Part shown: positions 1 to 6,879 of the stretch, one piece after another
How the letters are laid out: every line of letters begins with the position of its first letter
Position numbering within the stretch: position 1 is the stretch's first letter
Assembly: GCA_003646045.1 (NCBI GenBank)
Contig: QNDV01000046.1
Span: 1-11,050 of the forward strand
DNA: 11,050 nt
Direction: 5' to 3'
Origin: a bacterium
GTDB taxonomy: Bacteria > Krumholzibacteriota > Krumholzibacteria > LZORAL124-64-63
Position numbers and translations under genes: made by a program
Notes under the pieces: generated by a model
Database searches by the model: none
What the model was told of the DNA's origin: nothing
The model's input: only the letters and a program-made list of their open reading frames with translations

Positions 1-310
1 AGGCGCTGGCGGCGTGGGGAATGGCGTAATGCACATGGAGAATATCCAGGCCGCAGTTCTCGGCACATTCGCTCATGGCCGTGGCCAGGCTCAGGGTGTA
101 GGGGGAGTGCTCGAACACGGGATAGTGCGGCATCTCAACCGGATGGTGGAAGATGTTCTCCCGATACCGCCGCAGACGAAAGGGCAGGCTGCTGGTGATG
201 AAGTGGACAGAGCAGCCGTGCCGGGCCAGATTCAGCCCGAGTTCGGTAGCTACCACACCGCTGCCGCCCTGACTCGGGTAGCACGTAATGCCCACCGCCG
301 GCATGCGCAT
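1..310 (-). CDS. bshA: BshA, N-acetyl-alpha-D-glucosaminyl L-malate synthase (N-terminal part)
   Basis: This is the first 103 codons of a GT-B (GT4) glycosyltransferase that joins GlcNAc from UDP-GlcNAc to L-malate, the first step of bacillithiol synthesis in the cytoplasm. The gene runs off the left edge. The visible protein matches the BshA N-terminus: GITCYPSQGGSGVVATELG (glycine-rich donor-side loop near residue 10), then an LPFRLR stretch, YPVFEHSPYTLSLATAM, and LDILHVHYAIPHA at the edge. I chose the ATG at 310 because it overlaps the bshB stop as TGATG, a typical coupling arrangement. In-frame ATGs at 319 and 304 are also possible and no strong Shine-Dalgarno decides between them. It is the last visible gene of the nadB-methyltransferase-bshC-bshB-bshA unit. 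The family call is secure from motifs plus context; the catalytic C-terminal domain is not visible. Confidence 0.93.
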   Translation of the reverse strand, partial: MRMPAVGITCYPSQGGSGVVATELGLNLARHGCSVHFITSSLPFRLRRYRENIFHHPVEMPHYPVFEHSPYTLSLATAMSECAENCGLDILHVHYAIPHAASA

Positions 311-1086
311 CAGACCCATCTTTCGTCGGGCAGATCCAACAATACCGGAGCCCCACCGCCCCACAGGGCTTCCGCTCGTTCCACCCCGGCTCGCTGCCCC
401 CAGGCTGAGCCGCGCCTTTCGATCTTCTCCATGAAGGCGGGATCGTTGATCCAGGTGGCATTCCGCCCATCACCGCGCTGGAACTGGCTGGTGTAACAGG
501 CCAGGGCCTCTCGTTTGGCTGCCCAGGTCGAAGTCACGTCGAAGATCACCGTGGGCTCGGCGTTGTCGGGACAGACACCGAAACACGCCTCAACCTGCCA
601 CCGCTCTGCCGGTTCAGGCCAGGTCCCGCCCCTCTCCCACAGGCGCACATCGACGGTCCCGGGACGGAAAGCCACCAGTCGGGACAGAAAGCAGGCCCGC
701 TCCACCAGGGCGGGCGTAATCCGATGGTCAGGGTGCCGCACGGCATCGGGTGCCGTCACCACGCGACGCGGCCGCAGCCTCCGTACCACGTCGGCAACCG
801 CACCCGCCTGCCGGGGATCGGTGTCGTCAATGAAGCCATCGGGCAGATCGAGTTGGGCGCGTCCGGCCAGCCCCAGTACCTGTGCGGCAGCTGTGGCCTC
901 GGACCAGCGCTCGTCCACTGTGGCGTTGCTGCCCAGTTCGCCCCGGGTCAGGTCCACGACCCAGACCCGTCGACCACGATCAGCCAGCAGGCGCAGGGTT
1001 CCTCCCAGTCCGATCTCGGCGTCATCCGGATGGGGCGCAATGACCAGCAGATCACAGCCGGGTTGTTCAGAAGACATGCGGTTCAT
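310..1086 (-). CDS. bshB: BshB-type LmbE deacetylase, GlcNAc-malate deacetylase
   Basis: A 258-aa zinc deacetylase of the LmbE/PIG-L family. It removes the acetyl group from GlcNAc-malate to give GlcN-malate, step two of bacillithiol synthesis. The hallmark APHPDDAEIGLGG lies at residues 17-29: H19 and D22 are expected zinc ligands and D21 the expected general base. RHPDHR at 117-122 supplies the third ligand, probably H121. Length is normal or slightly long for the family (usually about 220-250). The ATG at 1086 is preferred because GGAG lies 10 nt upstream; the ATG at 1077 is the alternative. It overlaps the bshC end by 20 nt, and its stop shares one base with the bshA start. Sequence alone cannot separate BshB from mycothiol MshB or mycothiol-conjugate amidases; the flanking bshC and bshA decide the call. 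Confidence 0.92.
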   Translation of the reverse strand: MNRMSSEQPGCDLLVIAPHPDDAEIGLGGTLRLLADRGRRVWVVDLTRGELGSNATVDERWSEATAAAQVLGLAGRAQLDLPDGFIDDTDPRQAGAVADVVRRLRPRRVVTAPDAVRHPDHRITPALVERACFLSRLVAFRPGTVDVRLWERGGTWPEPAERWQVEACFGVCPDNAEPTVIFDVTSTWAAKREALACYTSQFQRGDGRNATWINDPAFMEKIERRGSAWGQRAGVERAEALWGGGAPVLLDLPDERWV

Positions 1087-2602
1087 CAATTTCACACTCC
1101 CATTCCCGCCAGTCGCCACAGGCACCGGCTTCCAGGTGGGCGTCAGCCGCCCGTAAGACCAGATCCCGCAGACGGCGACCACCCAGGGCCAGGACCGGGA
1201 TCCAGGCCAGCCCCCGCTCCTGGCGCCGGCCCGCGGGGAATACCCACTCCGGTTCCCGGGGTCCGGCGGTCCGGATCCGCGCCTGCTCACCCCGGATGAG
1301 ACTGCGCACCCCCCGCTCCGAACGACTGCGGCGGCGGCCTGCCAGGTAGCGGGCACGGTCTGCCGGCAAATCCAGTTCCCGCTGTAGAAGCACCTCCAGG
1401 GAAGTGCTGTTGTCGTGCAGCCACGACGCCACCGCCTCGTCCACTCCTGCACCGGCGCTCGTGATCCGATGGTGCGCGTCCAGCAGTTCACGGTCCATGG
1501 ACCGAGGCAGTAGCCAGGCCGCAAGTCGCGGCACCAGTGGGCTGCGGACAATACCCAGCGCCCGGTACAGCGGCTCCAGTTGGCTGAGGTAGGCCAATTC
1601 ACCCGGCCCCACCACCACGGCACGGGGCGCCAGCATTCTGTCCTGCAGGAGACTGCGCAGCATGATACCCGGTCGGACAGAGCCATCGACGGGGACGGTC
1701 TCCTTGCCTAGGGGCCGCCGCATGTCACCGTCCAGCACGTAGAGGCTGCGGGACAGGGACCGATCACTGATCTGGGCATGACCGCCTTCAGCCTCGAGAC
1801 GGCGACCCTGGGCATGTACCAACTCCGCCAATTCCGTGCGGCGCGCGGAGACCTCTGCATAGAACCCACCGGCCGCGGCGTGGAGTCGCGAGTCATCACC
1901 CGAAACCACCATCAGGCCGCAACCTCTGAATGCGGCCAGCAGGCACCGGCGAACGAGGGTGCGCCAATCATCGCCGGCGGTCAGGGTTCGCTGCCATTGG
2001 CGGCCCAGTTCGAGATCGTCATCGGCGCCTGCACCGCCACCGAACCAGTCACCTTCAGCGTCAAACCACGCCTCCGGGCCCAGGGTACCCAGGCGCCGGC
2101 GGGGACCGTCTCCGACCCTTGTTTTCAACCAGTCCCGGCTGCGCACAAGACCCCGTGGCGGGCGCCAGGCCCACAGGTCCAGGGCCTCCACCAGGTCATC
2201 GTCGTCGTCACCACTCCAGAACACAGGTATGGTCGGTTTCCCGGCGGCACTGAGCCGGTCGGCCAAAGCCACGGCCGTGGCGATCTTGTGTATCGTCAGC
2301 AGGGGTCCACCCAGGAAACCCGGTTGCTGCCCGGTGACCACCACGGAAGCGTCACCCCGGTGCAGAGCCGCCAGGTCGTGGTCGAAGCGGGCGCGACCCT
2401 CTCCGGGCAGGTCCTGTCGATGTTCGCTGGCCCACGACCGTGCCTCGTCGGAACCGAACCATTCGCCAGTCCCGGATTCCTTGGTGACAGTGCTCGCCAA
2501 CGCGACGGTCGCCTCGTTGTCCAGCCAGTCGCGATAAAGTACATTGCCGCGTGCGGCCCCGGTCAATGGCGCTCCGGCCCGCGGCTTGGTCAGGTCGGTC
2601 AT
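1067..2602 (-). CDS. bshC: BshC, putative cysteine-adding enzyme of bacillithiol synthesis
   Basis: A 511-aa protein that catalyses, or is required for, the last step of bacillithiol synthesis, attaching cysteine to GlcN-malate. The family signature VVTGQQPGFLGGPLLTIHK is at residues 88-106, followed by PVFWSGDDDDDLVEA at 126-140, the place where family members usually read W-x-x-x-EDHDF-x-E. The middle and C-terminal parts are Arg/Leu/Glu-rich, in keeping with the helical coiled-coil region of BshC, and the protein ends in an acidic tail. Length is a little below the usual 520-550. The ATG overlaps the methyltransferase stop as ATGA, with GGAG 9 nt upstream, so translation is probably coupled. 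Odd features are the run of five aspartates replacing the EDHD motif and a C-terminus I cannot match clearly. The family call is firm from the GQQPG motif and bsh neighbours; the activity is inferred. Confidence 0.9.
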   Translation of the reverse strand: MTDLTKPRAGAPLTGAARGNVLYRDWLDNEATVALASTVTKESGTGEWFGSDEARSWASEHRQDLPGEGRARFDHDLAALHRGDASVVVTGQQPGFLGGPLLTIHKIATAVALADRLSAAGKPTIPVFWSGDDDDDLVEALDLWAWRPPRGLVRSRDWLKTRVGDGPRRRLGTLGPEAWFDAEGDWFGGGAGADDDLELGRQWQRTLTAGDDWRTLVRRCLLAAFRGCGLMVVSGDDSRLHAAAGGFYAEVSARRTELAELVHAQGRRLEAEGGHAQISDRSLSRSLYVLDGDMRRPLGKETVPVDGSVRPGIMLRSLLQDRMLAPRAVVVGPGELAYLSQLEPLYRALGIVRSPLVPRLAAWLLPRSMDRELLDAHHRITSAGAGVDEAVASWLHDNSTSLEVLLQRELDLPADRARYLAGRRRSRSERGVRSLIRGEQARIRTAGPREPEWVFPAGRRQERGLAWIPVLALGGRRLRDLVLRAADAHLEAGACGDWREWECEIDEPHVF

Positions 2603-3390
2603 GCCGTGTCGCTCCGTCGGTAGGCCAGCAACCAGCGGTCGCCCGCACCCAGGGGATCACCGTCGTAGCTGCCGGCGGCGGCCACCCGATGCAGGCCGGC
2701 GGCCCGGGCCATGTTGTCCAGTTCCTCCAGGCTGAAGACCATGACTTCCTCCACGTAACGCAATCCCTTCCGTGGGCACCCCCAGGCGGCGGCTTCGTCC
2801 ACGTGGCCGGTCCTCGGCGCCAGCGTCACCATCTTGCAGACCTTGCGACGCAGGTCATCGTAGGTCCTTTCTTCGGCCACGACCAGGGGGCCGGCGTCAC
2901 GTCGACGCACGGCCGGCTTCGTGCCTGCCAGCTCGTTGCGAACCCGGTCCGCATCGAAATAGTCCAGGCACCAGTGGCCGCCCGGCCGCAGCACGCGGGC
3001 CACTTCACCCACCGGTTGGGCATTTGCCGCCGCATCGTCGAAATATCCGAAAGCCGTGAAGAGGGAGAGCACCGTGCCGAGGCTGGCGTCCGCCAACGGC
3101 AGCCGGCGCATGTCCCCCCGCACCAGGTTCAATCGGGATTCCTTTCGCCCGCGCGCCCGGGCCAACAGCGGTGCCGAAAGGTCCAGGCCCACGGCCGCGC
3201 CACGCTCAGCCAGCTGTTCCAGGTGGCGTCCTTCGCCACAGCCCAGATCCAGCAGGGGCTCGGCCAGGGGCACCATGCGACCCAGTTGTTCCAGACAGCG
3301 GCTGGCCTCGGCGTCGTCACGATGGCCGTAGATGAGGGGATAAAAGGGACCGAACGCGGTCTCATACCAGGCATCAATCACGCTGGACAT
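2599..3390 (-). CDS. Class I SAM-dependent methyltransferase in the bacillithiol operon
   Basis: A 263-aa class I methyltransferase. Motif I is LLDLGCGEGRHLEQLA (46-61). It is followed by the GLD strand end (68-70), motif II RGDMRRLPLAD (91-101), a hydrophobic strand with FTAFGYFDD (111-119), and VLRPGGHWCLDYFD (133-146). These form a complete SAM-binding Rossmann core with no visible membrane segment. The ATG at 3390 is inside the nadB end (17-nt overlap) and lacks a clear Shine-Dalgarno; GTG at 3381 is possible. Its stop overlaps the bshC start by 4 nt, so it is locked into the operon just before bshC. Green sulfur bacteria make N-methyl-bacillithiol with a SAM methyltransferase (NmbA), and this position makes the same role plausible here. 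That is inference: I cannot compare it with NmbA directly, and a small-molecule methyltransferase of other specificity cannot be ruled out. Confidence 0.88.
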   Translation of the reverse strand: MSSVIDAWYETAFGPFYPLIYGHRDDAEASRCLEQLGRMVPLAEPLLDLGCGEGRHLEQLAERGAAVGLDLSAPLLARARGRKESRLNLVRGDMRRLPLADASLGTVLSLFTAFGYFDDAAANAQPVGEVARVLRPGGHWCLDYFDADRVRNELAGTKPAVRRRDAGPLVVAEERTYDDLRRKVCKMVTLAPRTGHVDEAAAWGCPRKGLRYVEEVMVFSLEELDNMARAAGLHRVAAAGSYDGDPLGAGDRWLLAYRRSDTA

Positions 3391-5044
3391 CCGGTTCGAA
3401 CGGCACCAACCCCGCGAGGGGTTGTCCCCTTTGCAACACGGTATCCAGGGCATCCCGCGCTTTTGCCGGGTAGTCCAGGGTATAGTGCAGGCCCCGGCTT
3501 TCATGCCTGCTGGTCGCACAGATCACGATCAACTCCCCGATCAGGGCGATGTTGCGCAGCTCGGCCACATTCGGATCCAGCAGGGCCTTCCCGTAGACCA
3601 GTTCCACCGTTTCGCGCACAGCACGCAGGCGCCGCAGGGCGATATCCAGCCGGTGCCGCTCGCGCACGATACCCACGTAGTCCCACATGATCCGGCGCAC
3701 CACGTCCCAGTCGTGCTCCACCACCATCACCTCGGCGGCGGGTGCCTGGGAATGGTGGCGTCCGAAGCGGGTCGGCAGACGGGGCGCCAGTCCCGCAAAG
3801 ACCACGGGTTCGTCGGCCAGGGCCGCGGCAGCGCGATCCGCGAAATAGACCGCTTCCAGGAGGCTGTTGCTGGCCAGTCGATTGGCACCGTGGACTCCCG
3901 TACAGGCAACTTCACCGATGGCGAACAATCCCGGCAGGGTCGAGCGGGCGTCAAGATCCACGGCGACACCGCCGCACATGTAGTGGGCCGCGGGCACCAC
4001 GGGTACCGGCTCACCCGCCATGTCGATCCCGTATCGGGCGCAGGTGGCCACGAGATTGGGAAAGCGCTCTTCCACCACCTGCCGGTCCAGATGACGCAGA
4101 TCCAGGAATGCGCAGGGGTCGCCGCTGGTCTTCATCTCGTGGTCTATGCTGCGGGCCACGGTATCCCGGGGCGCCAGGTCCGCCAACGGATGGTAGCGGG
4201 CCATGAAACGTTCTTCGCGGTGGTTGATGAGTACCGCGCCCTCGCCCCGCACTGCCTCGCTGATGAGGAAACTCTTGGCCTCGGGGTGATACAGGCAGGT
4301 GGGATGGAATTGTACGAATTCCAGATTGCGCAGCTCGGCACCGGCACGGAAGGCCATGGCCAGGCCGTCCCCCGTGGCTATATCCGGATTGCTGGTGTAG
4401 CTGTAGACCTTGCCACAGCCACCGGTGGCCAGGACCACCACATCCGCCAGATAGACCTGTCGCCCCAGGGTGGTGCGATCCAGCACCAGGGCACCGACAA
4501 CACGTCCGGCGAACTCGGGCGCCAACTCCAGGTCGGCCCCGCTCAGCAGCTCCAGCCCCATATGATCCCGGTCCAGGGTGATCCGGGGGTGCTCCTGGCA
4601 GGCCTCCAGCAGGCGGCTCTCAATTTCCTGTCCGGTCAGGTCCCGGCAATGCAGGACACGGCGCCGGGAGTGGCCACCCTCCCGACCCAGGGCATAGGAA
4701 CCATCACCGTTCTCGACACGGCTGAAACGTACGCCGTGGCTCACCAGGCGATCGATGAGGCCCGGACCCGCCTCCACCATGGCCCGGACCACTTCCTCGC
4801 GACACAAGCCGTCCCCCGCCTGCAGGGTATCGGTGACGTGGAGTTCGAAATCATCCAGCGGCGAGACGGCAGCGGCGATCCCCCCCTGGGCGTAGTTCGT
4901 GTTGCTTTCCCGGCATTCCTTCTTGGTCACCACACGCACCGTCCCGTGCTCGGCCGCCAGCAGGGCAAACTGCAGCCCCGCAATGCCTGATCCCACGACC
5001 AGGCAACGGCTTGTGACGGATTCGGCGTTAAAATCGGAAGTCAT
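3374..5044 (-). CDS. nadB: NadB, L-aspartate oxidase
   Basis: A 556-aa flavoprotein that oxidises L-aspartate to iminoaspartate, which NadA condenses into quinolinate for NAD synthesis. The N-terminal FAD loop VGSGIAGL is at 17-24, then SNTNYAQGGIAA (47-58). Active-site and flavin regions typical of NadB and the fumarate reductase family follow: GREGGHSRRRVLH (120-132), EFVQFHPT (242-249), APRDTVARSID (291-301), PAAHYMCGGVAVD (351-363) and GEVACTGVHGANRLASNS (377-394). The NadB-type C-terminal ending SRGLHYTLDYP (516-526) separates it from succinate dehydrogenase SdhA. The start is the ATG at 5044, which has GGGAGG 4 nt upstream; an in-frame extension to 5152 is unlikely. No nadA or nadC is in the window. 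It overlaps the methyltransferase and appears to head the bacillithiol operon, an unusual pairing. Length is slightly above the usual 530-540. Confidence 0.97.
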   Translation of the reverse strand: MTSDFNAESVTSRCLVVGSGIAGLQFALLAAEHGTVRVVTKKECRESNTNYAQGGIAAAVSPLDDFELHVTDTLQAGDGLCREEVVRAMVEAGPGLIDRLVSHGVRFSRVENGDGSYALGREGGHSRRRVLHCRDLTGQEIESRLLEACQEHPRITLDRDHMGLELLSGADLELAPEFAGRVVGALVLDRTTLGRQVYLADVVVLATGGCGKVYSYTSNPDIATGDGLAMAFRAGAELRNLEFVQFHPTCLYHPEAKSFLISEAVRGEGAVLINHREERFMARYHPLADLAPRDTVARSIDHEMKTSGDPCAFLDLRHLDRQVVEERFPNLVATCARYGIDMAGEPVPVVPAAHYMCGGVAVDLDARSTLPGLFAIGEVACTGVHGANRLASNSLLEAVYFADRAAAALADEPVVFAGLAPRLPTRFGRHHSQAPAAEVMVVEHDWDVVRRIMWDYVGIVRERHRLDIALRRLRAVRETVELVYGKALLDPNVAELRNIALIGELIVICATSRHESRGLHYTLDYPAKARDALDTVLQRGQPLAGLVPFEPDVQRD

Positions 5045-5045
5045 G

Positions 5046-5054
5046 CTCCCTCCC
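5046..5054 (-). promoter_or_regulatory. Shine-Dalgarno of nadB
   Basis: On the minus strand the purine-rich GGGAGGGAG ends 1 nt before the ATG at 5044, with the best core GGGAGG 4 nt away. It fixes the nadB start and argues against the longer in-frame extension to 5152. Confidence 0.6.
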
Positions 5055-5121
5055 GGGGAATCCCGATGGCGATTGGTGCTAAAGCCCAGGCGCCGGCGGG
5101 CGAAAATACTGGAGTCCTTGC

Positions 5122-5151
5122 AACATAAGCTCACCCCTGGATGTCTGTCCA
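5122..5151 (-). promoter_or_regulatory. Weak candidate sigma-70-like promoter for the nadB-bsh operon
   Basis: On the minus strand TGGACA (5151-5146) and TATGTT (5127-5122) are separated by 18 bp. They match the -35 box in 5 of 6 and the -10 box in 4 of 6 positions of the E. coli consensus. A start near 5114 would give a leader of about 70 nt before nadB. The organism's own consensus is unknown and such matches arise by chance, so this is only a pointer. I found no convincing promoter for the plus-strand lipoprotein gene in the same 123-nt region; AATACT at 5105-5110 could be a -10 but has no -35 at proper distance. Confidence 0.25.
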
Positions 5152-5153
5152 CC

Positions 5154-5160
5154 GGGAGGA
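5154..5160 (+). promoter_or_regulatory. Shine-Dalgarno deciding the GTG start of the lipoprotein gene
   Basis: GGGAGGA lies 7 nt before the GTG at 5168. This favours the GTG over the in-frame ATG at 5141, which sits upstream of the site and has no such sequence of its own. Confidence 0.65.
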
Positions 5161-5167
5161 TGATACC

Positions 5168-5839
5168 GTGAGAACCCGAGTACTGACCGCCGCCCTCGCC
5201 CTGCTTCTGGGGCTCGCCCCGCTGATCGGTTGCGAAAGCGGCAACGACAGCGAATGGCAGCGTGTGGTGTGTGAGGTGGAACTGGTCAATGAGGGTGCGC
5301 CCCTGGTGTCGGCCTATGTCGTAGACGGCGGTGACGGCATCATCGGCTTCGATCCCCTCACTGGCACCTCTGACGATACTTTTCCGTTCGATCAGATCGC
5401 GGTATCGTTCCGGGCACGCCCGTACAGCGTCTCGACCATGACCATACCCGAGGACAGCGCTTACAGCTCGTTCATCATCACCGGATACAACCTGGTTTGG
5501 CGCACGAGCACTACGAATCCCGATTCACTGGACTTGACGCAATACAACGTGACTAATGGGTCGTTGTACTTGCAAGTGCCTATCAATGCCGATGCTGTCT
5601 CAGCCGTGATGGTCGTCGACCGGGCCATGAAAGGCGGCGTACTCGCAGCATTCGAAGCGGCATGGTACGCGGACCCTGGCAACTTACCTGGCTCATTCCC
5701 TGGTTTTTGGACCGACACTCAGGATTTCACTGCTATTGCAGACTTGCAGTTCATCGGTCACGACAGCGGCAGTCGACATGAGACGGTTATCAACTCCGGT
5801 GTTGGCGTAACGTTTACATACGCCCTGGCAGCCAACTAG
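5168..5839 (+). CDS. Predicted lipoprotein of unknown function
   Basis: A 223-aa protein I do not recognise. It begins with a lipoprotein signal: R2/R4, a hydrophobic core at about 6-20, and the lipobox LIGC with C22 as the lipidation site. Residue +2 is Glu, not Asp, so outer-membrane targeting is likely if E. coli-like sorting applies. The mature 202 residues are rich in Ser, Thr, Val, Tyr and Gly, with alternating hydrophobic strands (SAYVVDGG, FIITGYNLVW, SLYLQVPI, AVMVVDRA, IADLQFIG, VGVTFTYAL), suggesting a small beta-sandwich-like exported domain. One further Cys (in VVCEVELVN) is near the start of the mature part. The gene is alone on the plus strand between two minus-strand operons. 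Its 3' half is about 53% GC by hand count against about 65% for a sample of lpxA, so recent acquisition or relaxed codon use is possible. A strong terminator follows. Confidence 0.85.
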   Translation: MRTRVLTAALALLLGLAPLIGCESGNDSEWQRVVCEVELVNEGAPLVSAYVVDGGDGIIGFDPLTGTSDDTFPFDQIAVSFRARPYSVSTMTIPEDSAYSSFIITGYNLVWRTSTTNPDSLDLTQYNVTNGSLYLQVPINADAVSAVMVVDRAMKGGVLAAFEAAWYADPGNLPGSFPGFWTDTQDFTAIADLQFIGHDSGSRHETVINSGVGVTFTYALAAN

Positions 5840-5850
5840 CGACTCAACGC

Positions 5851-6879
5851 CTACCGGTTATCCAGACGCTCCCCCACCATTGCGGGGAGCGTCTGTTTTC
5901 CCGTCCAGCTCAAATCCTGGTCCGCTACGATCACCGGCAGGTCTTCCGGCCACGACGGTGCCAACTTCGTCCAGTCCTTGCGAGTGGTGACGGTGCAGGG
6001 CGCGCCGGCGGCACGCAGGGCCCCGGTGATCCGGTTCAGGAGGGCGGCGCCGTAACCGGAGTGATCATCGCACCGAATAGCCAGTTCCGGTGGTCGGCCC
6101 AGGACAGCAGTGGCATCCTCTTCGAAGCGCAGCGGGCGGGCCACGCCCGACAACGCCGCCCAGGGAGCGCCGGTGACCGGCGCCGGATCCAGGACCAGGC
6201 GCCGGACGAAACCCGTCACCGGCTGGCCCGTCGTGCTGGTAGCCGGCGGTGCCTGGGCCTCGAGCAGCAGCAGATCCGCCCGTCGCGCACCCCGGGCCGA
6301 TTCGCGCCAGGGGCCGAAGGGCATGACCGGCCCCGTGCGTACGGCGAGACCGCCCAGGTCATCATGCCAGGTATCGACGATGAGCACGTCAAGGTGCCGC
6401 CCAATGGGGGTCTGGTGACCGTCCTCCAGCAGCACCAGATCCACTTCGTCGAGATGCCGCCGGATCCACTGGACCCCGTCGCGGCGACGCCGGGACTGCA
6501 CCACCGGCCAGCCTGTCGGTTGCAGCAGGGCGGCCATCATGCGCGCTTCGTCACCCGCCAGTTCGTCGGCCGGGTCCACTTGCAGGGGGCCGGCCAATCC
6601 CGACCCGTAGCCCCGGGTCAGCACGCAACCACAGTGGCCCGCCGCCGCCAGATCCAGTGCCAGTTGAATAACCACCGGGGTCTTGCCGGTGCCCCCCACG
6701 GCCAGATTGCCCACCGAGACGATGCGCGGCCTGGCGGGTGGCGCGGACCGTCGACTCACCCGCCGGTCCTGGATGAAATCCATGAGCCCGTTCACGGTGC
6801 CCTGCCACCACGGTCGGCGTGACGCAGTAACCGGGCGCCATACGCGGTGAATTGCTGTACGCAGGTCGAGGATCTTCAC
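5851..6879 (-). CDS. lpxK: LpxK, tetraacyldisaccharide 4'-kinase
   Basis: A 342-aa P-loop kinase that phosphorylates the 4' position of the tetraacyl disaccharide to make lipid IVA at the inner membrane. The Walker A region VGNLAVGGTGKTP is at 56-68 with K66. It is followed by LTRGYG (87-92), GDEARMMA (109-116), LEDGHQ (151-156) and TRKDWTKL (299-306), the usual order in LpxK. The N-terminus is basic and tryptophan-rich, in keeping with membrane association. The start is the GTG at 6879, which overlaps the upstream stop as GTGA and has GGGAG 5 nt upstream; the longer GTG at 6891 would place this site inside the gene. Deviations from the common form are EDGHQ where DDGxQ is usual and DHSGY where DHH is usual. 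It is the last gene of the lpx operon and converges on the lipoprotein gene with an 11-nt gap. Confidence 0.94.
   Translation of the reverse strand: MKILDLRTAIHRVWRPVTASRRPWWQGTVNGLMDFIQDRRVSRRSAPPARPRIVSVGNLAVGGTGKTPVVIQLALDLAAAGHCGCVLTRGYGSGLAGPLQVDPADELAGDEARMMAALLQPTGWPVVQSRRRRDGVQWIRRHLDEVDLVLLEDGHQTPIGRHLDVLIVDTWHDDLGGLAVRTGPVMPFGPWRESARGARRADLLLLEAQAPPATSTTGQPVTGFVRRLVLDPAPVTGAPWAALSGVARPLRFEEDATAVLGRPPELAIRCDDHSGYGAALLNRITGALRAAGAPCTVTTRKDWTKLAPSWPEDLPVIVADQDLSWTGKQTLPAMVGERLDNR
5863..5899 (+). terminator. Intrinsic terminator of the lipoprotein gene, inside the lpxK 3' coding end
   Basis: A perfect 12-bp inverted repeat (5863-5874 with 5884-5895, CAGACGCTCCCC and its complement) encloses a 9-nt loop and is followed by TTTT at 5896-5899. 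This fits a rho-independent terminator for the plus-strand gene ending at 5839. It lies wholly within the last 15 codons of the convergent lpxK. Read in the lpxK direction the hairpin is followed by GATAACC, with no T run, so it should terminate efficiently in one direction only. The U tract is short, so efficiency is uncertain. Confidence 0.75.

Noticed and set aside
1087..1686. Long N-terminal extension of the bshB frame
   Set aside because: The extension lies entirely over bshC, is Trp/Arg/Cys-rich and has no family match. The deacetylase domain begins just after 1086, where a Shine-Dalgarno is present.
1778..2623. Plus-strand open frame of 281 codons antisense to bshC
   Set aside because: Composition is that of a shadow frame and no motif or ribosome binding site supports it; bshC is clear on the other strand.
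3391..3519. N-terminal extension of the methyltransferase into nadB
   Set aside because: The added residues are a shadow of conserved nadB C-terminal sequence; the methyltransferase homology begins near the ATG at 3390.
3422..4990. Plus-strand open frame of 522 codons antisense to nadB
   Set aside because: nadB on the minus strand is unmistakable over its whole length. The antisense translation is His/Gln/Gly-rich without domain motifs, as expected from GC-rich coding sequence read backwards.
5141..5167. Earlier ATG for the lipoprotein
   Set aside because: It would put the acidic stretch HREDD before the signal peptide and place the strong GGGAGGA inside the gene. The GTG at 5168 gives a normal lipoprotein signal.
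5801..5836. Possible hairpin at the lipoprotein 3' end (GGCGTA with TACGCC, or GTTGGC with GCCAAC) as an lpx operon terminator
   Set aside because: Stems are only 6 bp with loops of 9 nt or more, the two pairings compete, and no T run follows on the minus strand.
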